IMG/VR virus record: IMGVR_UViG_3300018481_000012
Span: 1-45,101 of that record
DNA: 45,101 nt
Origin: a virus
Strand: one strand, 5' to 3'
The notes under the pieces: model-generated
The model's input: the letters and a program-made list of their open reading frames with translations, nothing else
Databases searched by the model: none
Told to the model about the DNA's origin: nothing
Program-made: the position numbers and the translations under genes
In this document: positions 7,829 through 15,876 of the stretch, one piece after another
How positions within the stretch are numbered: the stretch's first letter is position 1
Layout: every line of letters starts with the position of its first letter

Positions 7829-7857
7829 ATTAAAGCACACCGACCGCCGCCTGTCAA
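7829..7857 (-). promoter_or_regulatory. Promoter with 5'-terminal hairpin for paralogue A
   Basis: TTGACA (7857-7852), a 17-nt spacer and TTTAAT (7834-7829), leftward. The predicted start is near 7822. A perfect 5-bp hairpin, TGGGT-GCGG-ACCCA (7821-7808), begins at the first transcribed bases. Confidence 0.8.
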
Positions 7858-7871
7858 CCCCCTTTGAATAT

Positions 7872-10409
7872 CTATACGCGTAAACGGGATGATAAGCTAC
7901 CCTTCCACGGCGAGGCACCTATAAGTGGCGATTCGTTCTTACCGAAGTCATCTTCCACGAATACGAACCTGGGTTCCAGCGTGACGCCGATAGATAGCCC
8001 GAACATTTCGGCTGTGGTGCCTATCTTGTACTTAAATCGATAGAATTTATTGTTGCCCGATGTCCAAACCTCGATAAGCCCAGCCCCTGTAAATTCATCG
8101 AAGACGTGGCGCGGCTGAACAAAGCGAATACGCATAGACTCACAGGTATCGGCAACTCGCTTGTTAAATTCGTGCATAGTGAACGGTGCCGAAAGGTCTA
8201 GGTCTTCCCAGATGCGTCCTTCCTCAATGATATTCTTCGCCACGCGGCGAGCGTAGGACATATTGGACTCGACGATGTGGCTATCAGTTCCGCTGGATAG
8301 AGATATATTTTCGATGGCGTGGCGGCTAACTGGCATCGTATTAAATATGTGCATGAAGTGCTCTTTCACATCCATTCGGCGAATGAATACTAAGAACTCG
8401 TCAAAGAATGGCTTAAGAGTGACGGCCCAATTACGGAAGTCTACATCATTCATCCCCTTAAACTCTTTGTCATAAGTCTTGAGATAGAACAGCGCGCGGT
8501 CCTGCATGTTCTGCTGGCCGATGTTCATGTCGAATTTGTTGGACGCAAATATAACTCGAGCAAAAATTCGATAGGTGCGCGCCGACATAAACTTCTCCGC
8601 CCCGCCGAGGCGATCGGCTCGGATCAATTTCTTAATTTCGTCCGTGCTGCTCTCACTGTAGAATTTTGCTTCGTCAATGAATACGAACATCTTGTTGATA
8701 AATGGCTCCACAGAGAACGCACCTTCCAATATTTTGGGTGAGGCGGATCCCCATTGGTTTTGAAACAACTGCTCCAGGAATATATTCCCAAAGAATGACT
8801 TCCCGACTCCTTGCCCGCCAACAAAGACAGGAGCCACCTGCTGCTTCTGGCCAGGATTCTGTACAGTCCAAGCGATCCACTGTTTGAGCCATGCTATTTG
8901 CTCCTTATTATCCTGTGTAAGATAGGCGAATAACTGATCCATCATAGAAGTACACTTAGTGATCAACGTTTCGTCGATGTGTTGGGTTGGTAAAATGGGC
9001 CAGCCCCGCCACGTATTGAATATGGTCAAGGTACCGGATTCGCTATCTTGGTCGTCCGGGATAATTCCTCCCGATCTGGATAGTCTAAAAATCGCGCCTG
9101 GCTGGAAGTCCGGATATAAGTCTCGACCGCCAATACGCCGTCGCAATGGAGAAGATTCAAACATCTTAAACACCGGCCGCATCTTGCCAGCCACTTCCAT
9201 AAGGTCGTTGCGGTGGCGACGGTCGAGTGCGGCTCCATCGTGGACGAAGTTGGAAATACTATAGAACCGGTCACGGTCAATGTATAAGTCATCCGTTTCG
9301 TCGTAAATGTAACGATCCGCCATCCTAGTAAGGGGTGATACATCGACACCTGGCATAAAAACTGTCCGCAGAGCGAGCATGGATTCTGTACCAATCTCGG
9401 CTTCAAGCGCGGGCCATCCAGGTATCTTAGCATCGGGGTTATTCTCCAACTTCTTCAACGCATCGCGGAAAATACGCTTCCGCATCCATACTTCTTTATC
9501 GCCCATTTCGGCGCAGAGAAATTCCAGCATAGATTCGGCAGTTTCTGGCGTGCCGATTGGACAGAAGGTACCTTGCCCTATCCCCTCATTCTCGTTGATC
9601 CCTATACTTTCACGTACGAGGCGAGCGAGCCACCCCGCTACTTTGCCAGCGAATTGCTGCCGGGTTCCTTCAATCCAATGAGGTTGCATTATATAAAGAA
9701 ACGTGCCGAATGCGATACCAGTGATTAAATTGGAATAAGACGTTTTGCGCGGCGTAGTCGCTGCAATTTCGCCCACAAATGAAGCGGGGTTGCCCCCCTC
9801 GGCATACCATACACTAATGTCATAAGCACCCGATTTTTCTTTGTGGATGTATATCGACCCCGGCATGACGGTCTGTCGAGATTCTTTGACCGCATTGGGA
9901 CTTGTTTCTGGTATCGGTCCCATCGAACGCAGCTCGCTCTTAAACCGCTTCCCTTCGATCTTAAATTCATTGGGTTCGAACTCCTTTAACGTGTCGTAGT
10001 TGTTAAGATCCAATTCGTTCAGCTGCACCATTATGTGAGAAGGCACGCCCTTCGACATGCGCCCAAATGCGAACCGTGTGTCTATGCTGAGGAATTTGAA
10101 CGCCGATATAATGGCTCGGTTATAGCGCGGGTCTTCTGCGTCTATGTCTACGTCGAGCCAACCGAATTGCAGATTGAAGCCCAGATTGAGAACCCGCATG
10201 TCGGGATTATCAATCCATTCTTGAAGATTGGTATCTCTGAATTTTTTCTTGTGCCAGTCAGAAGTAAATGGATTTTTGCCGGACATCTGCAGGAAAACTG
10301 CGCCGACTTGGATAAAATTATTGTTTATTTGAGCGGTTATCGATCTCTGTTGGTTAATTGTCTTTTCGTCGACGTCATTTAATGCAAATCCGCCCTTGAT
10401 GGCTTCCAT
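7872..10409 (-). CDS. Primase-helicase: PrimPol domain plus SF3/D5-type ATPase
   Basis: 845 aa from ATG 10409, with a GGGGAGGGG tract upstream. The N-terminal half has archaeo-eukaryotic primase motifs: LDVDID (residues 85-90) as motif I and PSH (123-125) as motif II. The C-terminal half has Walker A GGQGVGKS (531-538), Walker B MFVFIDE (574-580) and sensor-like FASNKFD, as in D5/NrS-1-type helicases. It would prime and unwind DNA at the fork with the PolA-family polymerase. It has its own promoter and a long structured leader. PrimPol-type proteins are also known from the 2-aminoadenine cyanophage S-2L. Confidence 0.88.
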   Translation of the reverse strand: MEAIKGGFALNDVDEKTINQQRSITAQINNNFIQVGAVFLQMSGKNPFTSDWHKKKFRDTNLQEWIDNPDMRVLNLGFNLQFGWLDVDIDAEDPRYNRAIISAFKFLSIDTRFAFGRMSKGVPSHIMVQLNELDLNNYDTLKEFEPNEFKIEGKRFKSELRSMGPIPETSPNAVKESRQTVMPGSIYIHKEKSGAYDISVWYAEGGNPASFVGEIAATTPRKTSYSNLITGIAFGTFLYIMQPHWIEGTRQQFAGKVAGWLARLVRESIGINENEGIGQGTFCPIGTPETAESMLEFLCAEMGDKEVWMRKRIFRDALKKLENNPDAKIPGWPALEAEIGTESMLALRTVFMPGVDVSPLTRMADRYIYDETDDLYIDRDRFYSISNFVHDGAALDRRHRNDLMEVAGKMRPVFKMFESSPLRRRIGGRDLYPDFQPGAIFRLSRSGGIIPDDQDSESGTLTIFNTWRGWPILPTQHIDETLITKCTSMMDQLFAYLTQDNKEQIAWLKQWIAWTVQNPGQKQQVAPVFVGGQGVGKSFFGNIFLEQLFQNQWGSASPKILEGAFSVEPFINKMFVFIDEAKFYSESSTDEIKKLIRADRLGGAEKFMSARTYRIFARVIFASNKFDMNIGQQNMQDRALFYLKTYDKEFKGMNDVDFRNWAVTLKPFFDEFLVFIRRMDVKEHFMHIFNTMPVSRHAIENISLSSGTDSHIVESNMSYARRVAKNIIEEGRIWEDLDLSAPFTMHEFNKRVADTCESMRIRFVQPRHVFDEFTGAGLIEVWTSGNNKFYRFKYKIGTTAEMFGLSIGVTLEPRFVFVEDDFGKNESPLIGASPWKGSLSSRLRV

Positions 10410-10432
10410 TCGGAATTCCCCTCCCCGAACAA

Positions 10433-10472
10433 CTGCGGCGAGGAGGCTGGCCTGCCTTGTTCCTCGCCGCAG
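10433..10472 (-). other. GC-rich leader hairpin of the primase-helicase mRNA
   Basis: A perfect 12-bp stem (CTGCGGCGAGGA and its complement) closes a 16-nt loop between the promoter (10503-10531) and ATG 10409. It starts about 24 nt into the predicted transcript. No U-run follows, so a stabilising or protein-binding role is more likely than termination. Confidence 0.65.
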
Positions 10473-10502
10473 CTTAGATGCGCCGGGGATTGCGCAGTCT
10501 TG

Positions 10503-10531
10503 AGTATACCACGCCGGGGGCGGGCTGTCAA
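10503..10531 (-). promoter_or_regulatory. Sigma-70 promoter for the primase-helicase
   Basis: TTGACA (10531-10526), 17-nt GC-rich spacer and TATACT (10508-10503), leftward. This is among the best matches to consensus in the window. Confidence 0.85.
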
Positions 10532-10546
10532 GATATTAAGCAACGT

Positions 10547-10735
10547 TCAGGGTATTCTAATTCGTTTTTTCCCGCGGTCCTTTTTTCCGCACGATGCAGA
10601 ACAATAAACTTGGGTAGGATCACGTGTAATAAATTCTTTCCAACATTTTGGACATCTTATTTCACGAGGTTCCCATTTAGGTACTCTTTTTCCATTTGGG
10701 TCGGTTACCATCTTATAATAAGGCTGGTTAGGCAT
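10547..10735 (-). CDS. Small zinc-ribbon protein, 62 aa
   Basis: ATG 10735 is preceded by GAGGAGAGG. Two Cys pairs are visible, CPKC and YCSASC, forming a zinc ribbon, followed by a very basic tail (KKDRGKKRIRIP). It is probably nucleic-acid binding. It lies downstream of a structured intergenic region and upstream of the primase promoter. Confidence 0.75.
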   Translation of the reverse strand: MPNQPYYKMVTDPNGKRVPKWEPREIRCPKCWKEFITRDPTQVYCSASCGKKDRGKKRIRIP

Positions 10736-10778
10736 TTTCCTCTCCTCACTTAGTTGAGCCGCGCGGGCAGGTGCCGGT

Positions 10779-10859
10779 GCGGTCACTGACTGACCGCTAC
10801 ATGGGTACCTGACCCACACCGCACAGCGCACGGCGTACCGTACGCCGTGTCACGGCGTA
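10779..10859 (-). promoter_or_regulatory. Cluster of inverted repeats and half-sites between paralogue B and zinc-ribbon gene
   Basis: Three perfect inverted repeats follow each other: GCGGTCA-N5-TGACCGC (10779-10797), TGGGT-N5-ACCCA (10802-10816), and a 21-nt near-palindrome, CACGGCGTAC plus complement with one central base (10829-10849). The half-site CACGGCGTA recurs at 10851-10859, next to the stop codon. The region could be an operator cluster or a structured RNA. No U-run is present. Confidence 0.55.
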
Positions 10860-11432
10860 TCACTCGGTGGGCTGCCCAGCCCCGCGCGCAGGCGGCCACA
10901 GGGGCTTAGGTTTGTATTTGTTTACTGCCTCTTCGACCCACTCTGTGCTCAGCTGATAATGATCGGGCATGGTGCCCTTAGGCATCAAGATAACCCCATC
11001 TTGATCCCGCACCTTGCGCGCCAGCAAGTTTCGCCCCGTCATGCGAAGGCGTCCTTGCCACCCTTTATTGGTGCGGTTGTACTTGGTAAGATGGACTCCA
11101 TTCGCCGCGCAGATCGCCTCGAATAGCTCAATATTCGTACCCGCTTTATTGGAGCAGAGATTATTGAGCAATTCGGCTAATTCGTCACCGCAATGGGTGG
11201 GGTGCCCATATTCGGAGTACTTCGCGCGGTAACGGTTGGTTATAATAGAACCTGGGCCTTTCGGTCTCGCCACTTCTAGTTCGTGTTCATCGGCGGCAGC
11301 ATCCCATTCTGCATTCCACCGGTTGAAATCCAGGTCGTCTTCTTCCATGTAGGGGCATTCCCCCGCCATGTACCCTTCTTTATAAGCGATAGCTCCGTCA
11401 GTGGGAACTCCGTTTATGGATGTTTCTCTCAT
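10860..11432 (-). CDS. Paralogue B of the NGV/GRxRMTxR family, 190 aa
   Basis: ATG 11432, with GGAG 8 nt upstream. The C-terminal half has the family core: FEAICAANGVHLTKYNRTNK, then GWQGRLRMTGRNLLARKV, before a variable tail. The N-terminal 60 residues are acidic and unique to this member. The preceding block (NRYRAKYSEYG) corresponds to the KY-containing block of paralogues C and D. It has its own promoter. Function unknown; see the family finding. Confidence 0.8.
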   Translation of the reverse strand: MRETSINGVPTDGAIAYKEGYMAGECPYMEEDDLDFNRWNAEWDAAADEHELEVARPKGPGSIITNRYRAKYSEYGHPTHCGDELAELLNNLCSNKAGTNIELFEAICAANGVHLTKYNRTNKGWQGRLRMTGRNLLARKVRDQDGVILMPKGTMPDHYQLSTEWVEEAVNKYKPKPLWPPARGAGQPTE

Positions 11433-11452
11433 GTGCGTCTCCTATATGTTCA

Positions 11453-11481
11453 AGTATATCATACTGAGCGCACCGTGTCAA
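11453..11481 (-). promoter_or_regulatory. Sigma-70 promoter for paralogue B
   Basis: TTGACA (11481-11476), 17-nt spacer and TATACT (11458-11453), leftward. It sits in the 64-nt gap between the 238-aa gene and paralogue B. Confidence 0.8.
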
Positions 11482-11496
11482 TCCCCATTTCGTTAC

Positions 11497-12213
11497 CTAC
11501 ACCAGTTTATCAGTTATGTCGTTAAGCATGGCCAAATAGCAAGCCATACTAGTTTTAAGACTGTCAGGGCCTCCTGCCGTAAACCATCCATCGGGGAAAT
11601 CACTGTCCAAATCTTGATAATACCAGCCTGACTTCTCTACATTGTGGCTACCAGCTTCAATCCAGCTGATTCGAACACGATGAACGTAAGTACAATTCTT
11701 ACCCTGCACCATGCGAAGGCCAGCTTTTCCATTAGCGTATTTATTATTTTCGGAGTTATTCATATCTGCCGATCGAAATGACATAGCACGAAATATTAGG
11801 TCATCATTTAAATACTTGGCACGGAATTTTTCTTTCCCCAACATAGTTTCTTCTCGGCGAACATTCTTATAATGTGGCGAAGTAGCTGTATAAATGTGAG
11901 TAATAGTGCGGCGATCTACCTTATACATCTTAGCCAAAACTTCACACGTTATCCCCGCACGATATAGTGCTAGCGCTTCGCATCGCTCATAGAACAATAA
12001 TTTGGGTGCAAATTTACTTTTATCGCCCACACCCAAAAAATTCAAAAGTGCAATTCCTTCTTCTAGCGATTTTCGATTTTGATCTTTAAACTTATCAAAT
12101 ACTTCCTTTACTGAAGCATCCTCAGTCAAACCTTCGCGAATTAGCATTCTCCGGAGTACCTCACGGTACTCCGGGTCCATAAATTCTATAACTTCGCGTG
12201 CTGTTTCATTCAT
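11497..12213 (-). CDS. Hypothetical protein with helix-turn-helix-like segment, 238 aa
   Basis: ATG 12213 behind AGAGG, overlapping the upstream gene stop by 4 nt. Residues 82-110 (LYRAGITCEVLAKMYKVDRR) look like a resolvase-type helix-turn-helix. The C-terminal part is rich in Trp, Tyr and Asn and has no recognisable catalytic motif. Base composition is more AT-rich than the flanking DUF2786 gene, which hints at separate origin. A transcriptional regulator or DNA-binding protein is plausible. Confidence 0.65.
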   Translation of the reverse strand: MNETAREVIEFMDPEYREVLRRMLIREGLTEDASVKEVFDKFKDQNRKSLEEGIALLNFLGVGDKSKFAPKLLFYERCEALALYRAGITCEVLAKMYKVDRRTITHIYTATSPHYKNVRREETMLGKEKFRAKYLNDDLIFRAMSFRSADMNNSENNKYANGKAGLRMVQGKNCTYVHRVRISWIEAGSHNVEKSGWYYQDLDSDFPDGWFTAGGPDSLKTSMACYLAMLNDITDKLV

Positions 12214-13202
12214 GATAGCCTCTTGGTTGGGTTGTGATCCACTTGCTTGTCAAGGGAGATTTCATCCCCCTTGTTGTACCCGGTGCGGTAAGAACCCATT
12301 TGGCGGCGTTCCTCCTCAGCGGTCATCTTGCGCGGGCGACGTTTGGATTCCTTATCCCAGTATTCGTCGCTCCGACGCTTGCGCTCCGCATCCTCCTTCT
12401 TGCGGCGAGCTTTGGCCTCTTCTGGGTGAGCGGCATCCCATTCGGCTTGACGTCGCATTTCCTCAGCGGCTGCCTTTTCCGCTGCCGCTTGTCGTGCCTC
12501 ACGCTCCTTGCGACGCCGCGCCGAAGTACCAGGAGGGTCACCGTAAAGGTGATCGTTGTTCAGGTCCTCTTCGGTGTTGATCACGTCACTTAGGACCAGC
12601 GCGTTCTCGGTGAATATCCCAGCGGACGCATTCGCCTCGCGTTCCTTCTTGATACGGGCCTCTTCTTCCCGCAGACGGTCGATTCGGATAGTGTAGAGGC
12701 GAGTAATTAGCCGATTCGCCACCCCCTCCCGAAATGCGATAGCCTCCTTGATGAAGATCGACCGACCGGGGCGATTTTCGTGCACCCAACGCCGCGCGAG
12801 GCGCTCCGTTGCCTCCTGCAGGTAATTCGCCATGACTTGCGTGGCGATTACGTTAGCCTTGGAACCGAGCACTTCGTGCTGGTATTGCTGCCCAGCCTTT
12901 GTGCCCTTGTAGTACCAATACTTGCAGAAGTTGAGTTGCGCGACTTGGTACCACAATTCACGCTGCCACGTGTAAAGCCCGCCTCGCAGGATTTGTTTGT
13001 CGCGCGGGGCGAACGTGTTGTGAGCCTTGTTGACGATTGCCATGTCGAGGTTGTAAGCCTCGAGCAGTTCGCGCGCTTTGTTGGCAGCTGCTTCCGCCTG
13101 GTGCTCGTTGTCGTTGTTATTCGCCAACGCAAGGAGCTTGCGCACCTTGTCGATCACCGCCTCGGTCTTGGCGTCGAATTGGATGTCGGTGTGAATGTTC
13201 AT
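12210..13202 (-). CDS. DUF2786-domain protein, 330 aa
   Basis: ATG 13202 is preceded by AGGAGG; an upstream in-frame start is less likely. The N-terminal residues 10-55 (KVRKLLALANN...EAAANKARELLEAYNLD) match DUF2786, a helical domain found in phage and plasmid proteins. The C-terminal third (about 205-320) is a long, highly charged Arg/Glu/Ala helix, probably coiled coil. Function unknown. Confidence 0.8.
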   Translation of the reverse strand: MNIHTDIQFDAKTEAVIDKVRKLLALANNNDNEHQAEAAANKARELLEAYNLDMAIVNKAHNTFAPRDKQILRGGLYTWQRELWYQVAQLNFCKYWYYKGTKAGQQYQHEVLGSKANVIATQVMANYLQEATERLARRWVHENRPGRSIFIKEAIAFREGVANRLITRLYTIRIDRLREEEARIKKEREANASAGIFTENALVLSDVINTEEDLNNDHLYGDPPGTSARRRKEREARQAAAEKAAAEEMRRQAEWDAAHPEEAKARRKKEDAERKRRSDEYWDKESKRRPRKMTAEEERRQMGSYRTGYNKGDEISLDKQVDHNPTKRLS

Positions 13203-13480
13203 TCCACGTCCTCCTTGGGGAACATCGCAGCCCAAGCGGACGGTGTAATACCAGACAGGAGGAACTCGCGATCCTCGTCGCTCAGCAGCGGGAACTCATT
13301 TTGCACGATGTCCACCTTTCCGTAGAACTTGCGGTGGAGATAGCTCGCGATTTGCATCGCGGTGTATTCGGACTTGATGATGTGGCTCGCCAACTTACCA
13401 AACATTGTGGGGCGAGTTACGATGCACGAGCCATCTTCTAGCTCATTCACCGTGATGTCCTTGTCGATGATGATTATCAT
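13199..13480 (-). CDS. Hypothetical protein, 93 aa
   Basis: ATG 13480 follows the recurrent leader GAACGGAGCA. The stop overlaps the DUF2786 start. The protein opens with a beta strand (MIIIIDKDITV) and has helices such as HIIKSEYTAMQIASYL; no family recognised. It is the first gene behind the promoter at 13516-13544. Confidence 0.75.
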   Translation of the reverse strand: MIIIIDKDITVNELEDGSCIVTRPTMFGKLASHIIKSEYTAMQIASYLHRKFYGKVDIVQNEFPLLSDEDREFLLSGITPSAWAAMFPKEDVE

Positions 13481-13515
13481 TGCTCCGTTCTCCCATGGGA
13501 CCATCCCACGCGGAT

Positions 13516-13544
13516 ATTAAAACACACGGCGCGTATTGGGTCAA
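13516..13544 (-). promoter_or_regulatory. Promoter with 5'-terminal hairpin for the 13480 gene
   Basis: TTGACC (13544-13539), 17-nt spacer and TTTAAT (13521-13516), leftward. The -35 box overlaps the stop of the 13541-13780 gene. A 5-bp hairpin (TGGGA-TGG-TCCCA, 13508-13496) begins next to the predicted start at about 13509. Confidence 0.75.
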
Positions 13545-13780
13545 TCCATCTTCCTAGGAACGATCATGATGTCTACCTTCGTCCCCGGCTCTAGGTTAGT
13601 TGGCCGTTCGTTTCCAACGCAAAGCGATTCGTAGCTGCCAGCGAAATGGACATACCAACCAATAGGCACCACTTCGGTAATTATACTATCCGAATGGGGG
13701 TCCTTCCTAGTATGGGCAATTTTTGTTTTGTGCTCTAGTCGAACCACCGTGGTGGGGATACGGTAAATGACGTTGGACAT
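13541..13780 (-). CDS. Hypothetical protein, 79 aa
   Basis: ATG 13780 overlaps the upstream stop (TTGATG context). The sequence is beta-rich (VIYRIPTTVVRLEH, IGWYVHFAGSYESL, GTKVDIMIVPRK), suggesting a small barrel. No family recognised. Confidence 0.7.
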   Translation of the reverse strand: MSNVIYRIPTTVVRLEHKTKIAHTRKDPHSDSIITEVVPIGWYVHFAGSYESLCVGNERPTNLEPGTKVDIMIVPRKMD

Positions 13781-13998
13781 CAATTCTTCTTTCTATTTCG
13801 CTCATCTGTTACAACGGTGTCGGGACCTATAAATTGGTCTATTTGTTTTGTGATGGTGTCAACATCCTTACCAATAAACACCACCACATCTACATCGTCG
13901 AAATTTCGGTGAAAAGGAAGCCCCTTTTGCATTCGTTTAACATTTTCTTCTTCTAACCCGATAACAATTAGCCTACCGGCTCTCATTATAACAGCCAT
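13780..13998 (-). CDS. Hypothetical protein, 72 aa
   Basis: ATG 13998, preceded by AGGAGAAATAA. It has an alternating alpha/beta pattern (RLIVIGLEEENVKRMQKG, DVVVFIGKD), then a helix and a basic tail (DERNRKKN). The gene lies directly behind a two-hairpin leader. Function unknown. Confidence 0.7.
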   Translation of the reverse strand: MAVIMRAGRLIVIGLEEENVKRMQKGLPFHRNFDDVDVVVFIGKDVDTITKQIDQFIGPDTVVTDERNRKKN

Positions 13999-14017
13999 TT
14001 ATTTCTCCTAAAGGGGA

Positions 14018-14090
14018 CCCCGGCAGGCTAGAACTTGGAGGGTTCCTCCTGCCGGGGCGGCTGGGTCGAACGGAGCGGAACTACCCAGCC
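14018..14090 (-). other. Two consecutive GC-rich hairpins between genes
   Basis: A 10-bp perfect stem (CCCCGGCAGG and complement, 14018-14057) is followed on the plus coordinate by an 8-bp perfect stem (GGCTGGGT / ACCCAGCC, 14059-14090). The first loop contains a smaller GGAGG/CCTCC pairing. They occupy the gap between the 93-aa and 72-aa genes and have no U-run. An attenuator or RNA-processing element is possible. Confidence 0.6.
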
Positions 14091-14098
14091 AATCTAAA

Positions 14099-14380
14099 TT
14101 AAGAAGCAAGCTCCATTAGGTACTTGAACTGGTCGTTTCTAAGCAAGTCGCCGTGCGGCATTACCACCAGCGGCTTGAATCCATTCCATCCTGGACAGGA
14201 GCAGAACCAACCCTTGGCCAGTAACGTGTCATCGAATTCGTCTCGTTCCGCATCCGACATGATTTCGGCGACGGTCAGCGAAATGTCAACGAACAAGAAC
14301 GTGGCAATGGGCGTGTTGCCACGCATCTTTACCGTGTAGATGTCGAACCGCATGCCCATTGTGTCAGCCCATTGCGTCAT
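14099..14380 (-). CDS. Hypothetical protein, 93 aa
   Basis: ATG 14380 overlaps the upstream stop (ATGA). It has beta strands (FDIYTVKM, TPIATFLFVDISL), an acidic helix and a CSCPGW turn. No family recognised. Part of a tightly overlapped run of seven small genes from 15761 down to 14099. Confidence 0.7.
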   Translation of the reverse strand: MTQWADTMGMRFDIYTVKMRGNTPIATFLFVDISLTVAEIMSDAERDEFDDTLLAKGWFCSCPGWNGFKPLVVMPHGDLLRNDQFKYLMELAS

Positions 14381-14757
14381 GCATTCGGCTCTGACGCTAT
14401 TTGTTCGAGAACATCCGCGAGGTTAGTGTCCAGTTCCACTTCGTCCACGTAGTTCAATTCAGCGCAGTCGACGGATTCCCACTCGTCCTTCCAATCCTCG
14501 TAGTGGGAACCAGCCTCAGTTTCGCTCCACTCAGTGCCCTTCTCGCCTGTATACTCCTCCATCGCGTCGGTTATGTCTTGGGTAAATTCGTGTACTTTGG
14601 TCATCAGTTCGTTGTATTCGTTAACTTTCCTGTTCAGCTTGCCGCTGATCAGGTTGTTCACTTCGTCGCGCGCGTTGTTTAGTTCTGTTTCTGCCATCCG
14701 CACTTCGGCAGTCAGATTCGCCAATTGCTCGATCTGTTCGTTGCTTAGTTTCTTCAT
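14377..14757 (-). CDS. Acidic coiled-coil protein, 126 aa
   Basis: ATG 14757 with GAGGAAC upstream, overlapping the previous stop by 4 nt. Residues 1-75 form a heptad-like helix (IEQLANLTAEVRMAETEL). The C-terminal half is strongly acidic and Trp-containing. No catalytic motif is visible; a DNA-mimic or scaffold role is possible but unproven. Confidence 0.7.
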   Translation of the reverse strand: MKKLSNEQIEQLANLTAEVRMAETELNNARDEVNNLISGKLNRKVNEYNELMTKVHEFTQDITDAMEEYTGEKGTEWSETEAGSHYEDWKDEWESVDCAELNYVDEVELDTNLADVLEQIASEPNA

Positions 14758-14975
14758 AGTTCCTCCTCATTGATTGGTTCGTACGCACCCTCGGGGATAG
14801 TGAACTGGGGCAACCCAAGCTTTTTCTTTTCTTGGTTCGCCCATTCAACGCACGTCTTACAAATTGGTTGCTTCTCCGCATCGGGAGTGAGGCGAATGGA
14901 TGGAACCTTGTGCGGGTTGAATCCAAACACCGCTTCGCACCGAACGCACGATGCCATCATAAGTGCGTATCCCAT
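14754..14975 (-). CDS. Zinc-binding phage protein (two CxxC), 73 aa
   Basis: ATG 14975 is chosen for AGGAG upstream and the TGATG overlap with the next gene. CVRC near residue 10 and CKTC near residue 40 flank FGFNPHKVPSIRL, a combination frequent in small phage proteins of unknown function. The C-terminus is acidic. Confidence 0.75.
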   Translation of the reverse strand: MGYALMMASCVRCEAVFGFNPHKVPSIRLTPDAEKQPICKTCVEWANQEKKKLGLPQFTIPEGAYEPINEEEL

Positions 14976-15199
14976 CAGTCGTCTCCTAGCCAAATACCTA
15001 GCGCGGCGATTACCACCTGCGCTGCGATTACGCCGATCACCACGTTCATATGCGCAAGCGCCCACAGGCTTAGCAGGTAGAGGAGAATGGCCCCTATACC
15101 GAAACACATCACCCACGACACAACCGTTGCCATGAATTCAATTTCGCGCACCGATCGCATTACGAATTTGGCTAGGTGTTCGCCGCTATCTTCGCTCAT
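14975..15199 (-). CDS. Small membrane protein, two transmembrane helices, 74 aa
   Basis: ATG 15199 has GGAG 9 nt upstream and overlaps the previous stop (ATGA). After a short charged N-terminus there are two hydrophobic helices (about residues 22-45 and 48-70). It lies among early genes, far from the lysis cassette, so superinfection exclusion or host membrane takeover is more likely than lysis. That is an inference. Confidence 0.7.
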   Translation of the reverse strand: MSEDSGEHLAKFVMRSVREIEFMATVVSWVMCFGIGAILLYLLSLWALAHMNVVIGVIAAQVVIAALGIWLGDD

Positions 15200-15552
15200 C
15201 GCTTGCATCTCCATCTTCTGCCGTAATGAACCTTGCGCATGCCGTGTCGCTGGCAAAGGTCCAAATGTCGACGACGGACGCTTACAGTCGCCCTTACAGT
15301 TTTAAGCACGTTAGTTCGTGCTGTCGCCGGTTCTTGAATTGGTTGACCCACCACTTTCACCGGGATTTCGGTTATGTGTGGGAAGTGCCACCGCTCAGCG
15401 AATGGGTGCTGGGGTTCCATTGGAATCTGGCGTATCGTTTCGGTCTTCACCATCCTGGGTTTGATTTCCGGGGTTGGTGCGGTTGACACAGCCAAAAGGG
15501 AGGCGGCAAACGGTGCCGCCCCCAACGCGCCGAGGATGTAGCGAAGTGTCAC
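15196..15552 (-). CDS. Exported or membrane-anchored hypothetical protein, 118 aa
   Basis: GTG 15552 overlaps the upstream stop (GTGA). The N-terminus has a signal-like hydrophobic segment (YILGALGAAPFAASLLAV) ending before TAPTPE. The middle is Pro-rich, and the C-terminus has CQRHG...RWRCKR with two Cys and many basic residues. Function unknown. Confidence 0.6.
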   Translation of the reverse strand: MTLRYILGALGAAPFAASLLAVSTAPTPEIKPRMVKTETIRQIPMEPQHPFAERWHFPHITEIPVKVVGQPIQEPATARTNVLKTVRATVSVRRRHLDLCQRHGMRKVHYGRRWRCKR

Positions 15553-15761
15553 TTCTTGACCGAAATGAGATCAAGGCCGTAGCCGTTGTAAATCGGCTCA
15601 CCGATTACGAGGTAGTTTTTCGTCCCCGGTTCGGGATGGATAAGAGACTTGGGAGGCCCCCACTTCTTCTCCATCGCCCCTGCGCGCGCGAACATCTCCG
15701 TGCTCGCGTAGATTTCGCCTGATTCGGTGCCGTCAAGGTGCTTGAATACGTAAGTTGCCAT
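15549..15761 (-). CDS. Hypothetical protein, 70 aa
   Basis: ATG 15761, first gene behind the promoter at 15800-15828, with an ACGGAGCAACGAA leader. The protein is short and beta-rich (TYVFKHLDG, NYLVIGEPIYNGYG). No family recognised. Confidence 0.7.
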   Translation of the reverse strand: MATYVFKHLDGTESGEIYASTEMFARAGAMEKKWGPPKSLIHPEPGTKNYLVIGEPIYNGYGLDLISVKK

Positions 15762-15799
15762 TTCGTTGCTCCGTTTCGCCCGCCACCGGGCACGGGGGT

Positions 15800-15828
15800 A
15801 TTAAAGCACAGCGCCGCGTAGCTGTCAA
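15800..15828 (-). promoter_or_regulatory. Leftward promoter with 5'-terminal hairpin
   Basis: TTGACA (15828-15823), 17-nt spacer and TTTAAT (15805-15800). A GCCCG-GTGG-CGGGC hairpin (15791-15778) begins about 2 nt after the predicted start. It is back to back with the rightward promoter at 15877-15905. Confidence 0.8.
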
Positions 15829-15876
15829 TCCCCCCTCATACGAAGCTGATTACGTGGTCGGAATATCGAAGGGGGG

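Noticed and set aside
12212-13325. Plus-strand frames opposite the DUF2786 gene
   Set aside because: Antisense shadows; no ribosome-binding site and no motif.
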